Positions 32,550 through 42,185 of a stretch of DNA of 50,469 bases are shown piece after piece (the stretch's first letter is position 1; each line of letters opens with the position of its first letter). The DNA is from Bacteroidota bacterium (GTDB lineage: Bacteria > Bacteroidota > Bacteroidia > Chitinophagales > Chitinophagaceae): contig JAEZAM010000021.1 of the NCBI GenBank assembly GCA_023430465.1, positions 1-50,469 of the forward strand, given 5' to 3'. Made by a program: the position numbers and the translations under genes. The notes below the pieces were generated by a model. It made no database searches, was not told the DNA's origin, and saw nothing but the letters and a program-made list of their open reading frames with translations.

Positions 32550-35500
32550 ATGAAGAAACTATTTCTCCTTGCTTTCGCTTTTGGGACCGGCACGATAGTG
32601 TTTTCCCAGCAGACAGCCTATTACACTGACCGGGCTGCTAAATTCAAAGAGGCCAAAGACTATTTTCAAAAGGAACAGTATGCGTTGGCATATCCTTTAT
32701 TCAAAGAATTGCAACACCAGGTGCGCGAGACAGATCGCGCGAATCATACCATCACGGTGCAGGAGATCGATTATTATGCCGTAGCCTGTGCGCTGAAGCA
32801 GGATGAAAGCCGCGCGGAACAGGAAGCCATCGATTACATCGACCTCGAACGGAACACCGCACGCGTGCAGATGATGAATTTCCAGTTGGGGGAATATTAT
32901 TTCCGCCGGCAGAACTTCACGAAGGCCCTGGAGCGTTACGAACTCGCGAATATCGCCAACCTGAGCAATGACGACATCTCCAACATGAAGTTCCATCAGG
33001 GGTATTCTTATTTTACCCTCCAGCAATTTGCCAATGCAAAGCCGCTGTTCAACAGTATCCGTTCCATGAAGGACGATCCGAACTACCTGGCGGCAAATTA
33101 CTACTATGGTTTTATCGCCTTCCGGGATAAGCAGTATGCCGATGCACTCCAGAGTTTCAAGATCGTAGAGAATGAAAAGGATTATGCCACCGTCGTTCCT
33201 TATTATATAGCCCAGGTATATTATATACAGGGGAAAAAGGACGAAGCCCTGGCGTATGCAGAAAGCAAGATCAAGACCGGGCAGTCGCAGTATTATGATC
33301 TGGAAATGAAGCAGATGATCGGTCACGCTTATTTTGAGCGGAAGGAATATGATAAAGGACTTCCTTATCTCGAGGATTATACAAAACGCGCGACCAAGGT
33401 TCGCCGCGAGGACCTTTACGAGCTTTCCTATTCCTACTACCAGGCTAACAAACTGGACAAGGCGATCGAGGGTTTCAAACAACTGAGCGGCAAGGAAGAT
33501 TCATTGAGCCAAAGTGCGATGTACCTGTTGGGCGATGCCTACCTGCGTACGGGCCAGAAAGCAAATGCGCGAAATGCCTTTCTTTTCTGCGCCTCCAACA
33601 GCAGCGATAAAAAGCAACAGGAAGTGTCGCGCTACCAGTATGCCAAACTCTCTTACGAGCTTGGTTACCAGGATGAGGCGTTGAACAGTCTCCGGACTTT
33701 CCTTTCCCAGTATCCGAACAGCGAATACAACACAGAAGCAAAAGATCTGCTTGTGGCTGTGTTGACAAATACCAATAATTACAGGGATGCGCTTTCGCTG
33801 CTGGAGGAAATGCCCAATCCTTCCGCCAATGCAAAGCGGTTGTATCCACGGATACTATATGGACGTGCTACTGAACTCATCAATGATGGTCAACTGGCAG
33901 ATGCGGATGTACTGCTTGACAAGGCACTGAAAGATCCAAACAACGGCGCGGTACTGGCGTTGATCAATTTCTGGAAAGGGGAACTGTCTTATCGCCAGAA
34001 CTATCTTGATGATGCAATAAAATATTACAATGATTACATCAGTGGTGGCGCACCAGCCAGTGGTGAAGCCAACATCATGCATGCCCGTTATAATCTCGGG
34101 TATTGCTACCTGCGGAAGGAAAATTATGCTGCTTCCAGAAGTTTCTTTGAGCCTTTGGCCAAATCGCCTGCATTGAATTCAGATGAGCTGACACAGGATG
34201 CCTACATCCGTACTGCTGACTGTTACTATATGGAAAGGAATTTCACGAAGGCAAAATCCATGTATGATAATGTGATTCGTTTTTCCTGGCCGGATGAGGA
34301 CTATGCGACTTTCCAGACAGCGATGATAGCAGGAATCCGCAGTCCACGTGAAAAGATCACGCTGCTCAATACAATGACCCGGAAATTCCCGGCCTCTCCC
34401 TTGCTGACAGATGCCACTATGGAGATTGCCAATACTTATATGTCTGATGAAAAATTCAGCGAAGCGATCCCATACCTGAATACCGTTATCAAAGGGACGG
34501 GCAACAGCAGCCTGAAGCCCGAGGCTTATTTGAAACTCGGTACGGCTTATTATAACCTGAATAACAATGCCGGTGCGATCGAGCAGTATAAGTCACTGGT
34601 AGCTCAGTACCCGAATTCACCCGAGGCGCAGGATGCCCTGAACAACGTCCGCGCCATTTATGTAGAGGAAGCCAAGCCGGATGAATATGCCGCCTTCATG
34701 CGGGCGGCGGGTAAGCCGATCAGTGTAACGGCCGAAGATTCGCTGACATTTGCAGCAGCAGAGACGCAACTTGCCAATGGCAACACCAGTGCTGCGCTTA
34801 CTGCCTTTGGCAACTACCTGCAAAAATTCCCGCAAGGTGCTTACGCGATCGACGCAAGCTTCTATCGTGGTGACCTGTATAATAACAAGAAGGACTGGAA
34901 GAACGCACTGGCCGGCTACGAACCGGTTGCTGCCAATGCCCCGAACAAATATGCCGAGCGGGCTATCCTCGGTGCAGCGCGGATCTATTTCTTTGAATTG
35001 AAAGATTATGCAAAGGCTGAAACCTATTACCTGCAATTGCTGCAGGAGTCGTTCAACCAGGAAACACTCCTCGAGGCGCGTCGCGGATTGCTGAGAAGCC
35101 AGTACCAGTTACAGAAATGGACGGAGGCTGTGGCGAATGCGAAAGAACTTACCGCAGCCAAAGGTAGCAGTACAGATGATAAGGCGCTGGCGAACATGGC
35201 CATCGCGAAATCATACCAGGTCAATCGCCAGTATGACCAGGCTATAGCAACCTTCAAGACCGTTGTTCAATTGAATAAGGCTGCGCTGGCCGCAGAGGCT
35301 CGCTATGAGATAGCAGCGAGCTGGTTTGAATTGAACAAGCTCAATGATGCCGAGAAGGCAGCGTTCGAAGTGATCAACAAATCCGGTTCTTACGATTTCT
35401 GGCTGACAAAATCTTATATCCTGCTTGGTGATGTTTACCATAAGCAGAAGGATTACTTCAATGCCAAGGCAACGTTCCAGAGCGTTGTAGATAACACCAT

Positions 35501-35588
35501 TGACCCCACATTGAAAGGTGAGGCACAATCCAAACTTACCAGGGTAATCGAGGAAGAGAATCAGAGCAGCAGGGTAGGAGGTTTATAA
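32550..35588 (+). CDS. Large secreted tetratricopeptide-repeat protein
   Basis: The 1012-residue protein has a signal peptide (MKKLFLLAFAFGTGTIVFS, then Gln) followed almost entirely by TPR units, recognisable by repeated patterns such as YYFRRQNFTKALERYELA, MYLLGDAYLRTGQKANARNAF, AYLKLGTAYYNLNNNAGAIEQYK, YPNSPEAQDALNNV and YILLGDVYHKQKDYFNAKATF. It lacks a catalytic domain and most likely scaffolds envelope proteins from the periplasm or inner face of the outer membrane. It is first in a tight operon with an outer-membrane barrel (28-bp gap) and an HU-CCDC81 membrane protein. Confidence 0.9.
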   Translation: MKKLFLLAFAFGTGTIVFSQQTAYYTDRAAKFKEAKDYFQKEQYALAYPLFKELQHQVRETDRANHTITVQEIDYYAVACALKQDESRAEQEAIDYIDLERNTARVQMMNFQLGEYYFRRQNFTKALERYELANIANLSNDDISNMKFHQGYSYFTLQQFANAKPLFNSIRSMKDDPNYLAANYYYGFIAFRDKQYADALQSFKIVENEKDYATVVPYYIAQVYYIQGKKDEALAYAESKIKTGQSQYYDLEMKQMIGHAYFERKEYDKGLPYLEDYTKRATKVRREDLYELSYSYYQANKLDKAIEGFKQLSGKEDSLSQSAMYLLGDAYLRTGQKANARNAFLFCASNSSDKKQQEVSRYQYAKLSYELGYQDEALNSLRTFLSQYPNSEYNTEAKDLLVAVLTNTNNYRDALSLLEEMPNPSANAKRLYPRILYGRATELINDGQLADADVLLDKALKDPNNGAVLALINFWKGELSYRQNYLDDAIKYYNDYISGGAPASGEANIMHARYNLGYCYLRKENYAASRSFFEPLAKSPALNSDELTQDAYIRTADCYYMERNFTKAKSMYDNVIRFSWPDEDYATFQTAMIAGIRSPREKITLLNTMTRKFPASPLLTDATMEIANTYMSDEKFSEAIPYLNTVIKGTGNSSLKPEAYLKLGTAYYNLNNNAGAIEQYKSLVAQYPNSPEAQDALNNVRAIYVEEAKPDEYAAFMRAAGKPISVTAEDSLTFAAAETQLANGNTSAALTAFGNYLQKFPQGAYAIDASFYRGDLYNNKKDWKNALAGYEPVAANAPNKYAERAILGAARIYFFELKDYAKAETYYLQLLQESFNQETLLEARRGLLRSQYQLQKWTEAVANAKELTAAKGSSTDDKALANMAIAKSYQVNRQYDQAIATFKTVVQLNKAALAAEARYEIAASWFELNKLNDAEKAAFEVINKSGSYDFWLTKSYILLGDVYHKQKDYFNAKATFQSVVDNTIDPTLKGEAQSKLTRVIEEENQSSRVGGL

Positions 35589-35616
35589 TTAAAGCGGCTA
35601 TTCTTAAATAAATAAG

Positions 35617-37269
35617 ATGAAACAAGCATCCAGGTTCGCGTTTTTTTTGAGTGCAGGCTTAATCACTGTTTTGGCGGGTAATGCCCAGCAGGATACGACA
35701 AAGCCAAAGTCCGTAGATATCAATTCATCCTTTCGGCCTACATTGAAAGAGGCGGCCAAGATAAATTTCAATGCCACGCCACCATCGGCAGATACGAGCC
35801 GGCCGCGGCTCCAGTATAATATTCCAAACCCGAGTTTGTTGCTGGGTTATCAGCCAGGCGCGTTGAAACCGCTGGCTCTGCAGATCGACTCCACTGGGGT
35901 GTTCGATAATTCAAATTATATCAAAGCCGGATTCGGCAGTCTTCGCACGCCCTATGTGCAGGCTGGGTTTTCATTTGGTGATGGCAATACTGCGGGAATA
36001 AACATTTATGCGAAGCATGTGTCATCCAACGGAAAACGTGAATTCCAGGATTTCAGCAATACACAATTCACCCTGAGCGGTTTTTATAAAACGGCGAAGA
36101 ACCTGGAATGGAATGCCCGTTTGGGGATGAAGAGCGACCGGACCAATAAATATGGGTTTGAACCAGAAACATTATCGTTTCCCAATGACTCAATGCGTGT
36201 CCGGTTTCAGACGATCTCTGCACGCGTGAACGCCCGTAATATCAATGCTACCGAGTATGGCATCAACTATTCACCGGAAGTAACGATAGACATTTTCAGT
36301 GATCACCTGAAGAACAGCGAGAGTAATTCCGTGGTGAATATTCCGCTTGAAAAAAATATTGGCCAGGATTTCGGGATTAAGCTTGGAGTCACCTTTGATC
36401 TTACCCGTCTTTCTCTCGACAAACAGGATGCGGTCAACAATACCATGTGGTATTTATCGCCATCGGTTGTGTATAAAGGGGCAACATTTCAGTTGCAGGG
36501 TGGTATCCGTCCTTCCTGGGATAATGGCGACTTCAAGATGTTCCCGAATATTCTCGCGGAGATTGGTACAAATGATCAGCGATTTACCCTGCATGCAGGT
36601 TGGACGGGGTATGTACGTAAAACAACTTATCAATATCTCGCTTCGCAGAACCCCTGGCTCTGGGCGCCAGATGACCTCATAAATACGTGGGTTGAGGAGC
36701 GCTATGCAGGATTCAAGGGCTCGGTTGGAGATCATTTCACCTATAGTGGTAAAGTGGCTTTCAATAAACTTACCAATCAGCCGCTTTTCATCAATGATAC
36801 ATCCGCGCTCGGCGATGGCAAATCATTCCGCGTCGTGAACGAACGCAAACTGAACGTCCTGAACCTGGGTGGGGAGCTTGGCTACACGGTTGAGGAAAAA
36901 TTCTCGGTGGTAACCGGCCTCAGCTTTAACCAGTTCACCGGGCTGGTAGACCAGGAGAAGGCCTGGGGTATGCTGCCGCTCGAGTTCAACACGGCTTTAC
37001 GGATCAAGGTACTCAAAGATCTCTGGCTGAAAGGCGATCTCTTCGCATGGAGCGGACCACGTTATCTTCGCAAGGATGGTACGGATGGTAAACTCGGCGG
37101 TGCCTTTGACCTTAATGCCGGTTTGGAATTCCGAATCACCAAGAATATCAACCTCTGGACTCAGTTCAACAATATCTTCAACAAGGAATACATGCGCTGG
37201 AACCAATACCCTGTCTATGGATTTAATTTCGTTGGCGGCATTGTTTTTACATTTGATCAAAAGAACTAA
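35617..37269 (+). CDS. Outer-membrane beta-barrel protein, TonB-receptor-like without plug
   Basis: The 550-residue protein has a signal peptide (MKQASRFAFFLSAGLITVLAGNA, then Gln), a short periplasmic region with SVDINSSFRPTLKEAAKINF, and then alternating amphipathic strands that resemble the C-terminal barrel of TonB receptors (FNLGGELGY-type strands; final strand FNFVGGIVFTFDQKN). I see no plug domain or TonB box. It may anchor or export surface components together with the upstream TPR protein. The HU-CCDC81 gene begins 2 bp after its stop, showing tight co-expression. Confidence 0.82.
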   Translation: MKQASRFAFFLSAGLITVLAGNAQQDTTKPKSVDINSSFRPTLKEAAKINFNATPPSADTSRPRLQYNIPNPSLLLGYQPGALKPLALQIDSTGVFDNSNYIKAGFGSLRTPYVQAGFSFGDGNTAGINIYAKHVSSNGKREFQDFSNTQFTLSGFYKTAKNLEWNARLGMKSDRTNKYGFEPETLSFPNDSMRVRFQTISARVNARNINATEYGINYSPEVTIDIFSDHLKNSESNSVVNIPLEKNIGQDFGIKLGVTFDLTRLSLDKQDAVNNTMWYLSPSVVYKGATFQLQGGIRPSWDNGDFKMFPNILAEIGTNDQRFTLHAGWTGYVRKTTYQYLASQNPWLWAPDDLINTWVEERYAGFKGSVGDHFTYSGKVAFNKLTNQPLFINDTSALGDGKSFRVVNERKLNVLNLGGELGYTVEEKFSVVTGLSFNQFTGLVDQEKAWGMLPLEFNTALRIKVLKDLWLKGDLFAWSGPRYLRKDGTDGKLGGAFDLNAGLEFRITKNINLWTQFNNIFNKEYMRWNQYPVYGFNFVGGIVFTFDQKN

Positions 37270-37271
37270 TC

Positions 37272-37916
37272 ATGTTTCAGGAGCTGCACCAATACCTTAT
37301 ACTTCACCGGCAACTGCAGATACCGGGTGTTGGTACACTCATGTTGGTGAGGAAGCCGGCGGATATTGATTTTGCGAACCGGGTAGTGAATCCTCCCGCG
37401 TTTTCAATCGTCTTCGATGCAGGTGAAGCTACAGTTTCCCGAAAACTATACAACTGGCTGGCAGCGGTGCTCGGTATCTCAGAAAGAGACGCGGTTATCC
37501 GGTTCAATGATTTCACTTATGATCTGAGATCGCGGGTGCAATCGGGCGAAGTGCTTGACTGGTCTGGTGTAGGCAAGCTTTCCAAAGGCCTGGGTGGTGA
37601 GATAAGATTCGAAAGCGAACTTATTGATCAGCCGGCGGGTGAACCCGTCCCTGCCGTGAAGGTTTTGCGTGAAAAGGCAGAACATACGGTGAGGGTCGGA
37701 GAGGACCAGCGAAGTTCGGCTGAAATGCTGGAACGTTTGCTTCCCGGTGAAACAAGAAGGCAGCCGTTCTGGGCAATCGCCTTGGTAATTGCGCTGATCG
37801 CGTTTGTTTTCATTGCCGTTTACTTCTCTGTGAATGGTTTTGAAGCCCGCTCCGCCGCAAATAAATCGAAGCTCAGCCCAGCACCTGATGTGCCGACGCA
37901 AAGAAGCATCCGATAG
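37272..37916 (+). CDS. HU-CCDC81-type DNA-binding-fold membrane protein
   Basis: The 214-residue protein starts with two probable HU-like units: residues 1-65 (YLILHRQLQIPGVGTLMLVRKPA) and 70-125 (FNDFTYDLRSRVQSGEVLDWSGVGKL), matching the prokaryotic HU-CCDC81 layout as I know it. A linker and one membrane helix (166-187, FWAIALVIALIAFVF) follow, with a 27-residue tail. Related proteins usually carry a C-terminal SPOR domain for peptidoglycan binding; it is absent here. The HU part should face the cytoplasm. Published analysis of the family links it to chromosome or cell-envelope organisation, but its activity is unknown. Confidence 0.78.
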   Translation: MFQELHQYLILHRQLQIPGVGTLMLVRKPADIDFANRVVNPPAFSIVFDAGEATVSRKLYNWLAAVLGISERDAVIRFNDFTYDLRSRVQSGEVLDWSGVGKLSKGLGGEIRFESELIDQPAGEPVPAVKVLREKAEHTVRVGEDQRSSAEMLERLLPGETRRQPFWAIALVIALIAFVFIAVYFSVNGFEARSAANKSKLSPAPDVPTQRSIR

Positions 37917-37937
37917 TTGACTGCAACTGGTTTTTTT
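37915..37937 (+). terminator. Terminator of the TPR-barrel-HU operon
   Basis: AGTTG (37915-37919) and CAACT (37924-37928) form a short stem followed by GG and seven Ts; it overlaps the HU-CCDC81 stop codon. The stem is short, so strength is uncertain. Confidence 0.55.
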
Positions 37938-37941
37938 CGGT

Positions 37942-37949
37942 TTACTTTG
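37942..37949 (+). promoter_or_regulatory. -7 promoter element for the methyltransferase gene
   Basis: TTACTTTG followed by C, the same variant of TAnnTTTG seen before other genes in the window, lies 20 bp before the ATG. No convincing -33 element was found. Confidence 0.4.
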
Positions 37950-37969
37950 CGGCCCAGAATCCCGATGTT

Positions 37970-38863
37970 ATGAGTGTCATCCATTACCAGCAATGCCCCG
38001 TTTGCGGGTCCTCCGATTTCAAAGAAGTGTTACGCGTAAAGGATCGCACTGTGAGTGGTGAGGTGTTCCCGGTAATGGAGTGCCGCGAGTGCAGCCTCCG
38101 GTTTACGCAGGATATTCCGAACGAGGAAAGTATCGCTCCTTATTACAAGTCGGAAGATTATATATCACATACTGCTACGAGCAAGGGCATCGTTAACCGG
38201 CTTTATCATGCTGTGCGGAAACGCACCATACGCCGCAAGCGGCAGATGATCATTGGGCTGACTGGTGTCAAAACGGGTGCTCTGCTGGATATTGGCAGTG
38301 GTACCGGAACGTTTGCCGCAGATATGCAAACCAATGGTTGGAAGGTGACGGCCCTGGAGCCGGACGAAGCCGCAAGGAAAGTGGCCAGGGAGATGCACCA
38401 GGTGGATTTGAAGCCATTGGCTGAGCTTGACAAACTACCGCCCGCTTCTTTTGACGCTATCACCATGTGGCATGTGCTGGAGCATGTCCATGCTTTGCAA
38501 CACTACATGCAGCGGTTGAAGGAGTTGTTGAAGCCAGGAGGCCGCCTGTTCATCGCGGTCCCGAATTATACCTCCCTGGATGCGAAAAAATATGGTGAGC
38601 ACTGGGCTGCCTATGATGTTCCGCGGCACCTTTATCATTTCTCACCGCAGTCAATGCGGGTATTGCTCGAAAAAAACGGGCTGAAGCTGAGCAGGCAGTT
38701 GCCGATGTACTATGATAGTTTTTACATCTCCCTGCTGAGCAGCAAGTACAGGCGGGGCAGCGTGAGCTGGCTGGACGCAGTAAGCACGGGCCTGCGCTCA
38801 AATCTGTCCGCCTTTGGAAACAAGGATCGGTTCAGTTCGATCATTTATGTAATTGAGAAATGA
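37970..38863 (+). CDS. Zinc-ribbon class I SAM-dependent methyltransferase
   Basis: The 297-residue protein begins with a Cys4-type ribbon (CPVCGSSDF at 9-17 and CRECSLRF near 38-45), followed by a methyltransferase domain: motif I LLDIGSGTGTFAADM, acidic loop TALEPDE, WHVLEHV, and LKPGGRLFIAVPN. This layout is common in proteins that modify sugars or small molecules. No target is evident from neighbours. The C-terminal part (SPQSMRVLLEKNGLKL, YYDSFYISLLSSKYRRG) is typical of the Methyltransf_23-like group. Confidence 0.87.
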   Translation: MSVIHYQQCPVCGSSDFKEVLRVKDRTVSGEVFPVMECRECSLRFTQDIPNEESIAPYYKSEDYISHTATSKGIVNRLYHAVRKRTIRRKRQMIIGLTGVKTGALLDIGSGTGTFAADMQTNGWKVTALEPDEAARKVAREMHQVDLKPLAELDKLPPASFDAITMWHVLEHVHALQHYMQRLKELLKPGGRLFIAVPNYTSLDAKKYGEHWAAYDVPRHLYHFSPQSMRVLLEKNGLKLSRQLPMYYDSFYISLLSSKYRRGSVSWLDAVSTGLRSNLSAFGNKDRFSSIIYVIEK

Positions 38864-39655
38864 TCACTGGCTGAACGTGATCTCGTACAATTCTGGCCAC
38901 CATTTACCGGTAACATAGATCTTCTTCGATGCGCTGTCGTAAGCTATGCCATTCAGTACGTCCAGTTTGGGGTTGGCGGCCATGGCCTTTTCGCGAAGCG
39001 CAGAGAGGTCTGCTCTTCCCACCACGGTACCGGTTGCCGGATCGATCTTGAAGATGACAGACTCCCCGTATTGATTGGCGTAGATATAACCTTCAATGTA
39101 TTCAAGCTCATTGATGTTATACGCGAGTGACCCTCCGATCAGGACCGGCTGTTTGCGCAGCAGGGTAAATGTGGTCGGCTCATAATAATAAAGGTTACTG
39201 CCTCCGTCACTTACGATCAGCTCGGTCCCGTTATTGGTTATTCCCCAGCCGTCAGTGGGAAGATGCAACTCACGCACCTTCTTCATATCAGGGAGCGTAT
39301 ATACAAACACCGTGTTCTCTTTCCAGGTGAGCTGGTAAAGCGTGTCCCGGAGGATTGTAATTCCTTCCCCAAAATATTTCTTATCGAGTGGTAATTTTTT
39401 CTGCGGTTGACCGGTGGCAAGGTCTGCCCTGATCAGGTGTGAAAATCCATAATTGCCTGTGCCCTCATAAAGCTCACCCTTATACACCACAAGGCCCTGC
39501 GTGTAGGAGGAGGTATCATGCGGATAAGTCTTTACCAGTGAATAATTTATTGCTGCAGGCTGTGGTGGTGCATCAATCGTACCCGTGCCGTTGTCGTCGT
39601 TGTCATTGCATCCTGTGAGGAAAACAACCAGCAAGGCTGCTAAAAATCTGTACAT
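38864..39655 (-). CDS. Glutaminyl-peptide cyclotransferase (plant-type), lipoprotein
   Basis: The 263-residue protein has a lipoprotein signal (MYRFLAALLVVFLTGC, C16) and the five-bladed propeller motifs of plant/bacterial glutaminyl cyclase: YTQGLVVYKGELYEGTGNYGFS, GEGITILRDTLYQLTWKE, DGWGITNNGTELIVSDG, NELEYIEGYIYANQY and LNGIAYD near the end. It converts N-terminal Gln of exported proteins to pyroglutamate. The start at 39655 is preferred over 39673: the -7 element at 39684-39691 predicts RNA starting near 39677, leaving only 4 nt before the upstream ATG. Its likely substrates are numerous in this window. Confidence 0.92.
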   Translation of the reverse strand: MYRFLAALLVVFLTGCNDNDDNGTGTIDAPPQPAAINYSLVKTYPHDTSSYTQGLVVYKGELYEGTGNYGFSHLIRADLATGQPQKKLPLDKKYFGEGITILRDTLYQLTWKENTVFVYTLPDMKKVRELHLPTDGWGITNNGTELIVSDGGSNLYYYEPTTFTLLRKQPVLIGGSLAYNINELEYIEGYIYANQYGESVIFKIDPATGTVVGRADLSALREKAMAANPKLDVLNGIAYDSASKKIYVTGKWWPELYEITFSQ

Positions 39656-39683
39656 GGTATAGTTATTGTTCATTTAACTTTGG

Positions 39684-39691
39684 CAAAATTA
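39684..39691 (-). promoter_or_regulatory. -7 promoter element for the glutaminyl cyclase gene
   Basis: On the minus strand it reads TAATTTTG, a full match to TAnnTTTG. The remaining 270 bp of this gap hold only a GGCAGGCAAG-type inverted repeat near 39700-39724 and AT-rich sequence. Confidence 0.5.
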
Positions 39692-39943
39692 GGCAATACT
39701 TGCTTGCCACAGGAGGCAGGCAAGTGATAGGAAAACTACGATTTCGATATATTTTTCCCGGTTATTAAATCTGAAAGTTTATATTTGAATCACAGTTTCC
39801 AAACTATCTGATCTGTCCCTGGAAATCTAATCCCTCGAATACCCCTTCCTTTCCTTTGTTTTTACCGGTGTTTCCAATTCCACATGAATACTCATGGTGC
39901 GTTGTTATGGCCATGCTTGTAAATCATCACATGATTTTCAACT

Positions 39944-41185
39944 ATGAGGGTATTCATCTCCGGCCTATTGATCTTACTGTCCTGCATGTATGCGGATGCT
40001 CAGCACGCGTGCGGATCTTATAACTATCAGCAGCAACTGCTCGCAACTAACCCCGCGACCCGTGCAAACGTTGCAGCGGTGGAGGAGTTCGTTTCCCGTA
40101 ACATATCATCCGTCTCCAGCAGGGGTGGTGGTGGAGTTGTGATCACGATTCCTGTGGTTGTACACATATTGTATCATCAGCCTTCCGATAATATTCCTGA
40201 CCAGCGGGTGTTCGACCAGATCGCTGCATTAAACGCCTACTTCCGCCGGCTGCATGCCGATACCGTCAATACACCTGAACGATTCAGAAACGTGGCGGCA
40301 GACTGCGAGATCGAATTCAAGCTGGCCATTTCCGATCCCCGCAGGCGGTCAACTACGGGTATCATCCGCAAGTATACACCCATTCCACTTTGGGAAGCCA
40401 ATGACAAAATGAAGATGAGCAGTGAAATGGGATCGGATGCATGGGATTCAGAAAAATATCTGAACATCTGGGTAGTTAACCTCAAACGCCAGGCGGGCTA
40501 TGCAACGTTCCCTGGTGGACCCGCTGAACTCGATGGCATTGTTCTCAATTTTGGCTCCTTCGGCCTGAACGCAGGGTATGGTTATGAATTGGGAAAAACA
40601 GCCGTTCACGAGGCAGGCCATTGGCTTGGATTGAAGCACATCTGGGGAGATGACTACTGTGGGAACGACGGTGTGGATGATACGCCTACGCAAAACAACT
40701 TCACCATGGGTTGCCCTACCGGCGTCCGCACCTCCTGCGGCAATAACCCCAATGGTGATATGTACATGAACTACATGGACGTAACGCTCGACGGATGCAC
40801 GAATTTGTTCACGGAAGGCCAAAAAGAAAGAATGCACGCGCTGTTTCAGCCCGGGGGCGGCCGCAATAAATTGCTTTACAGCACGGGACTTAATCCTCCG
40901 CTGATCGCCGAGATACCAGTGGAAGAACCGGCACCGCGCTGGCTGCAACCGAGACTGTATCCCAATCCCGCCGCCAGCGAGGTCACCATCGATATCAGTT
41001 ATGATACGCGCTGGATAGGGAAGACGCTTCAACTCACCAATTTCCAGGGCCAGTCGATCATGCAGGTAACCATTACGGCGCGGCTGCAAACGATCAGCCT
41101 GGGAAGGCTTGCACCCGGAGTCTATTTCCTGTCGGGCAAGAAAGAAGACGGTGCCACGATCCGGGAGAAATTTGTAAAACTCTAA
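39944..41185 (+). CDS. Secreted M43-family metalloprotease with T9SS sorting domain
   Basis: The 413-residue protein has a signal peptide (MRVFISGLLILLSCMYADA, then Gln), a short pro-region, and a metzincin catalytic domain (about 65-305) with zinc site HEAGHWLGLKH (H222, E223, H226, H232) and Met-turn MNYMDV, as in pappalysin/cytophagalysin M43 peptidases. Several Cys residues near the active site (CGNDG, MGCPTG, SCGNN, DGCTN) fit family disulfides. The last 80 residues (PRLYPNPAASEVTIDI ... GVYFLSGKKEDG) are a type A type IX secretion C-terminal domain, so it should be exported through the outer membrane. It ends with a terminator at 41218-41241. Confidence 0.94.
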   Translation: MRVFISGLLILLSCMYADAQHACGSYNYQQQLLATNPATRANVAAVEEFVSRNISSVSSRGGGGVVITIPVVVHILYHQPSDNIPDQRVFDQIAALNAYFRRLHADTVNTPERFRNVAADCEIEFKLAISDPRRRSTTGIIRKYTPIPLWEANDKMKMSSEMGSDAWDSEKYLNIWVVNLKRQAGYATFPGGPAELDGIVLNFGSFGLNAGYGYELGKTAVHEAGHWLGLKHIWGDDYCGNDGVDDTPTQNNFTMGCPTGVRTSCGNNPNGDMYMNYMDVTLDGCTNLFTEGQKERMHALFQPGGGRNKLLYSTGLNPPLIAEIPVEEPAPRWLQPRLYPNPAASEVTIDISYDTRWIGKTLQLTNFQGQSIMQVTITARLQTISLGRLAPGVYFLSGKKEDGATIREKFVKL

Positions 41186-41217
41186 GTAAGAACCATCACC
41201 AACTGAAATGTTGGAAC

Positions 41218-41241
41218 AGGCCACGAAAGTGGTCTTTTTTT
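41218..41241 (+). terminator. Terminator after the M43 protease gene
   Basis: GGCCAC (41219-41224), loop GAAA, GTGGTC (41229-41234; one wobble) and seven Ts form a standard terminator, ending 5 bp before the convergent M48 gene's stop. Confidence 0.82.
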
Positions 41242-41245
41242 ATGC

Positions 41246-42181
41246 CTATACGAACTGTTCCAGCAGCTCGATCCGTTTTTTGATTGGAGGATGGGTCGCA
41301 AACATATTATCCCAGGAGGCTGATTTGTGCTGCGAGGGTTTTGGGTTCTCAATAAAAAGCTGGGCCACATCCCTGTTTTCCACGGCCTCGATCAACGGAT
41401 CTTCTGAAATTTTGCGAAGGGCTGCGGCAAGGGCATAGGGCTTTTTCGTGAGCTCTGCGGCACCTGCATCGGCAAGGTACTCCCGGCGACGGCTTATCCC
41501 GAACCGGAGAAGCAACGAAATGAGGTACGCGATGGCCGTAATGACAATAGCGATCAGGATGATGCCACCGCTACTTTTCCCATCACGGCTTTTTTTACCA
41601 GATCCGGCAAATCGCAACGACCGAAACGCCATTTCCGCAAGGAAGGAGAAAATGCCTACAAAGATGATGGAGATGATGAGCAGCCGGACATCCCGGTTGC
41701 GGATATGCGTGAGTTCATGTGCGATCACACCTTCCAGTTCATCATCATCGAGCCGGTTGATCATGCCGCGGGAAAGTGTCACAGCGAAACTTCCCTGGCT
41801 TATGCCGCTTGCGTAGGCATTGAGTGAATCGTCTTCAATGATGTACACTTTGGGCATTGGCATGCCCTGCGAGATGCAAAGGTTTTCCAGCAGGTTGTAA
41901 ACCCGCTTGTCATCTTTTCGTTCCAGTGGGCGGGCACCGGTAGCGAACCGGATGAAAACGGAATGCCCGGCCCAGGCGATGAGGAACCAGATGCCTGTAC
42001 CGATCAATACTACAGGCAATGCCCGGAGAAAATAATAGTTGGTTGGCTCCAGCTCCTGGCTGCCCGCAAAAAAGATCAACGCATAAGTGACGAGCAACAA
42101 CAGGATGGGAAAGGCAATCAGCAGCAAAATCGAATTGAGATTGTTCCGCTGAATCTGGCTGCTCAGGCCGACATATTTCAT
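41246..42181 (-). CDS. M48-family (HtpX-like) membrane metallopeptidase
   Basis: The 311-residue protein has two N-terminal membrane helices (about 18-40 and 52-72), zinc motif IAHELTHIRNRD (H155, E156, H159), the third ligand Glu in RRREYLADAGA, and two further helices (about 162-182 and 204-224). It is the HtpX-type quality-control protease of the inner membrane with the active site on the cytoplasmic side. The lemA gene lies 4 bp upstream on the same strand, a pairing widely conserved in bacteria. Confidence 0.92.
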   Translation of the reverse strand: MKYVGLSSQIQRNNLNSILLLIAFPILLLLVTYALIFFAGSQELEPTNYYFLRALPVVLIGTGIWFLIAWAGHSVFIRFATGARPLERKDDKRVYNLLENLCISQGMPMPKVYIIEDDSLNAYASGISQGSFAVTLSRGMINRLDDDELEGVIAHELTHIRNRDVRLLIISIIFVGIFSFLAEMAFRSLRFAGSGKKSRDGKSSGGIILIAIVITAIAYLISLLLRFGISRRREYLADAGAAELTKKPYALAAALRKISEDPLIEAVENRDVAQLFIENPKPSQHKSASWDNMFATHPPIKKRIELLEQFV

Positions 42182-42185
42182 CGTT

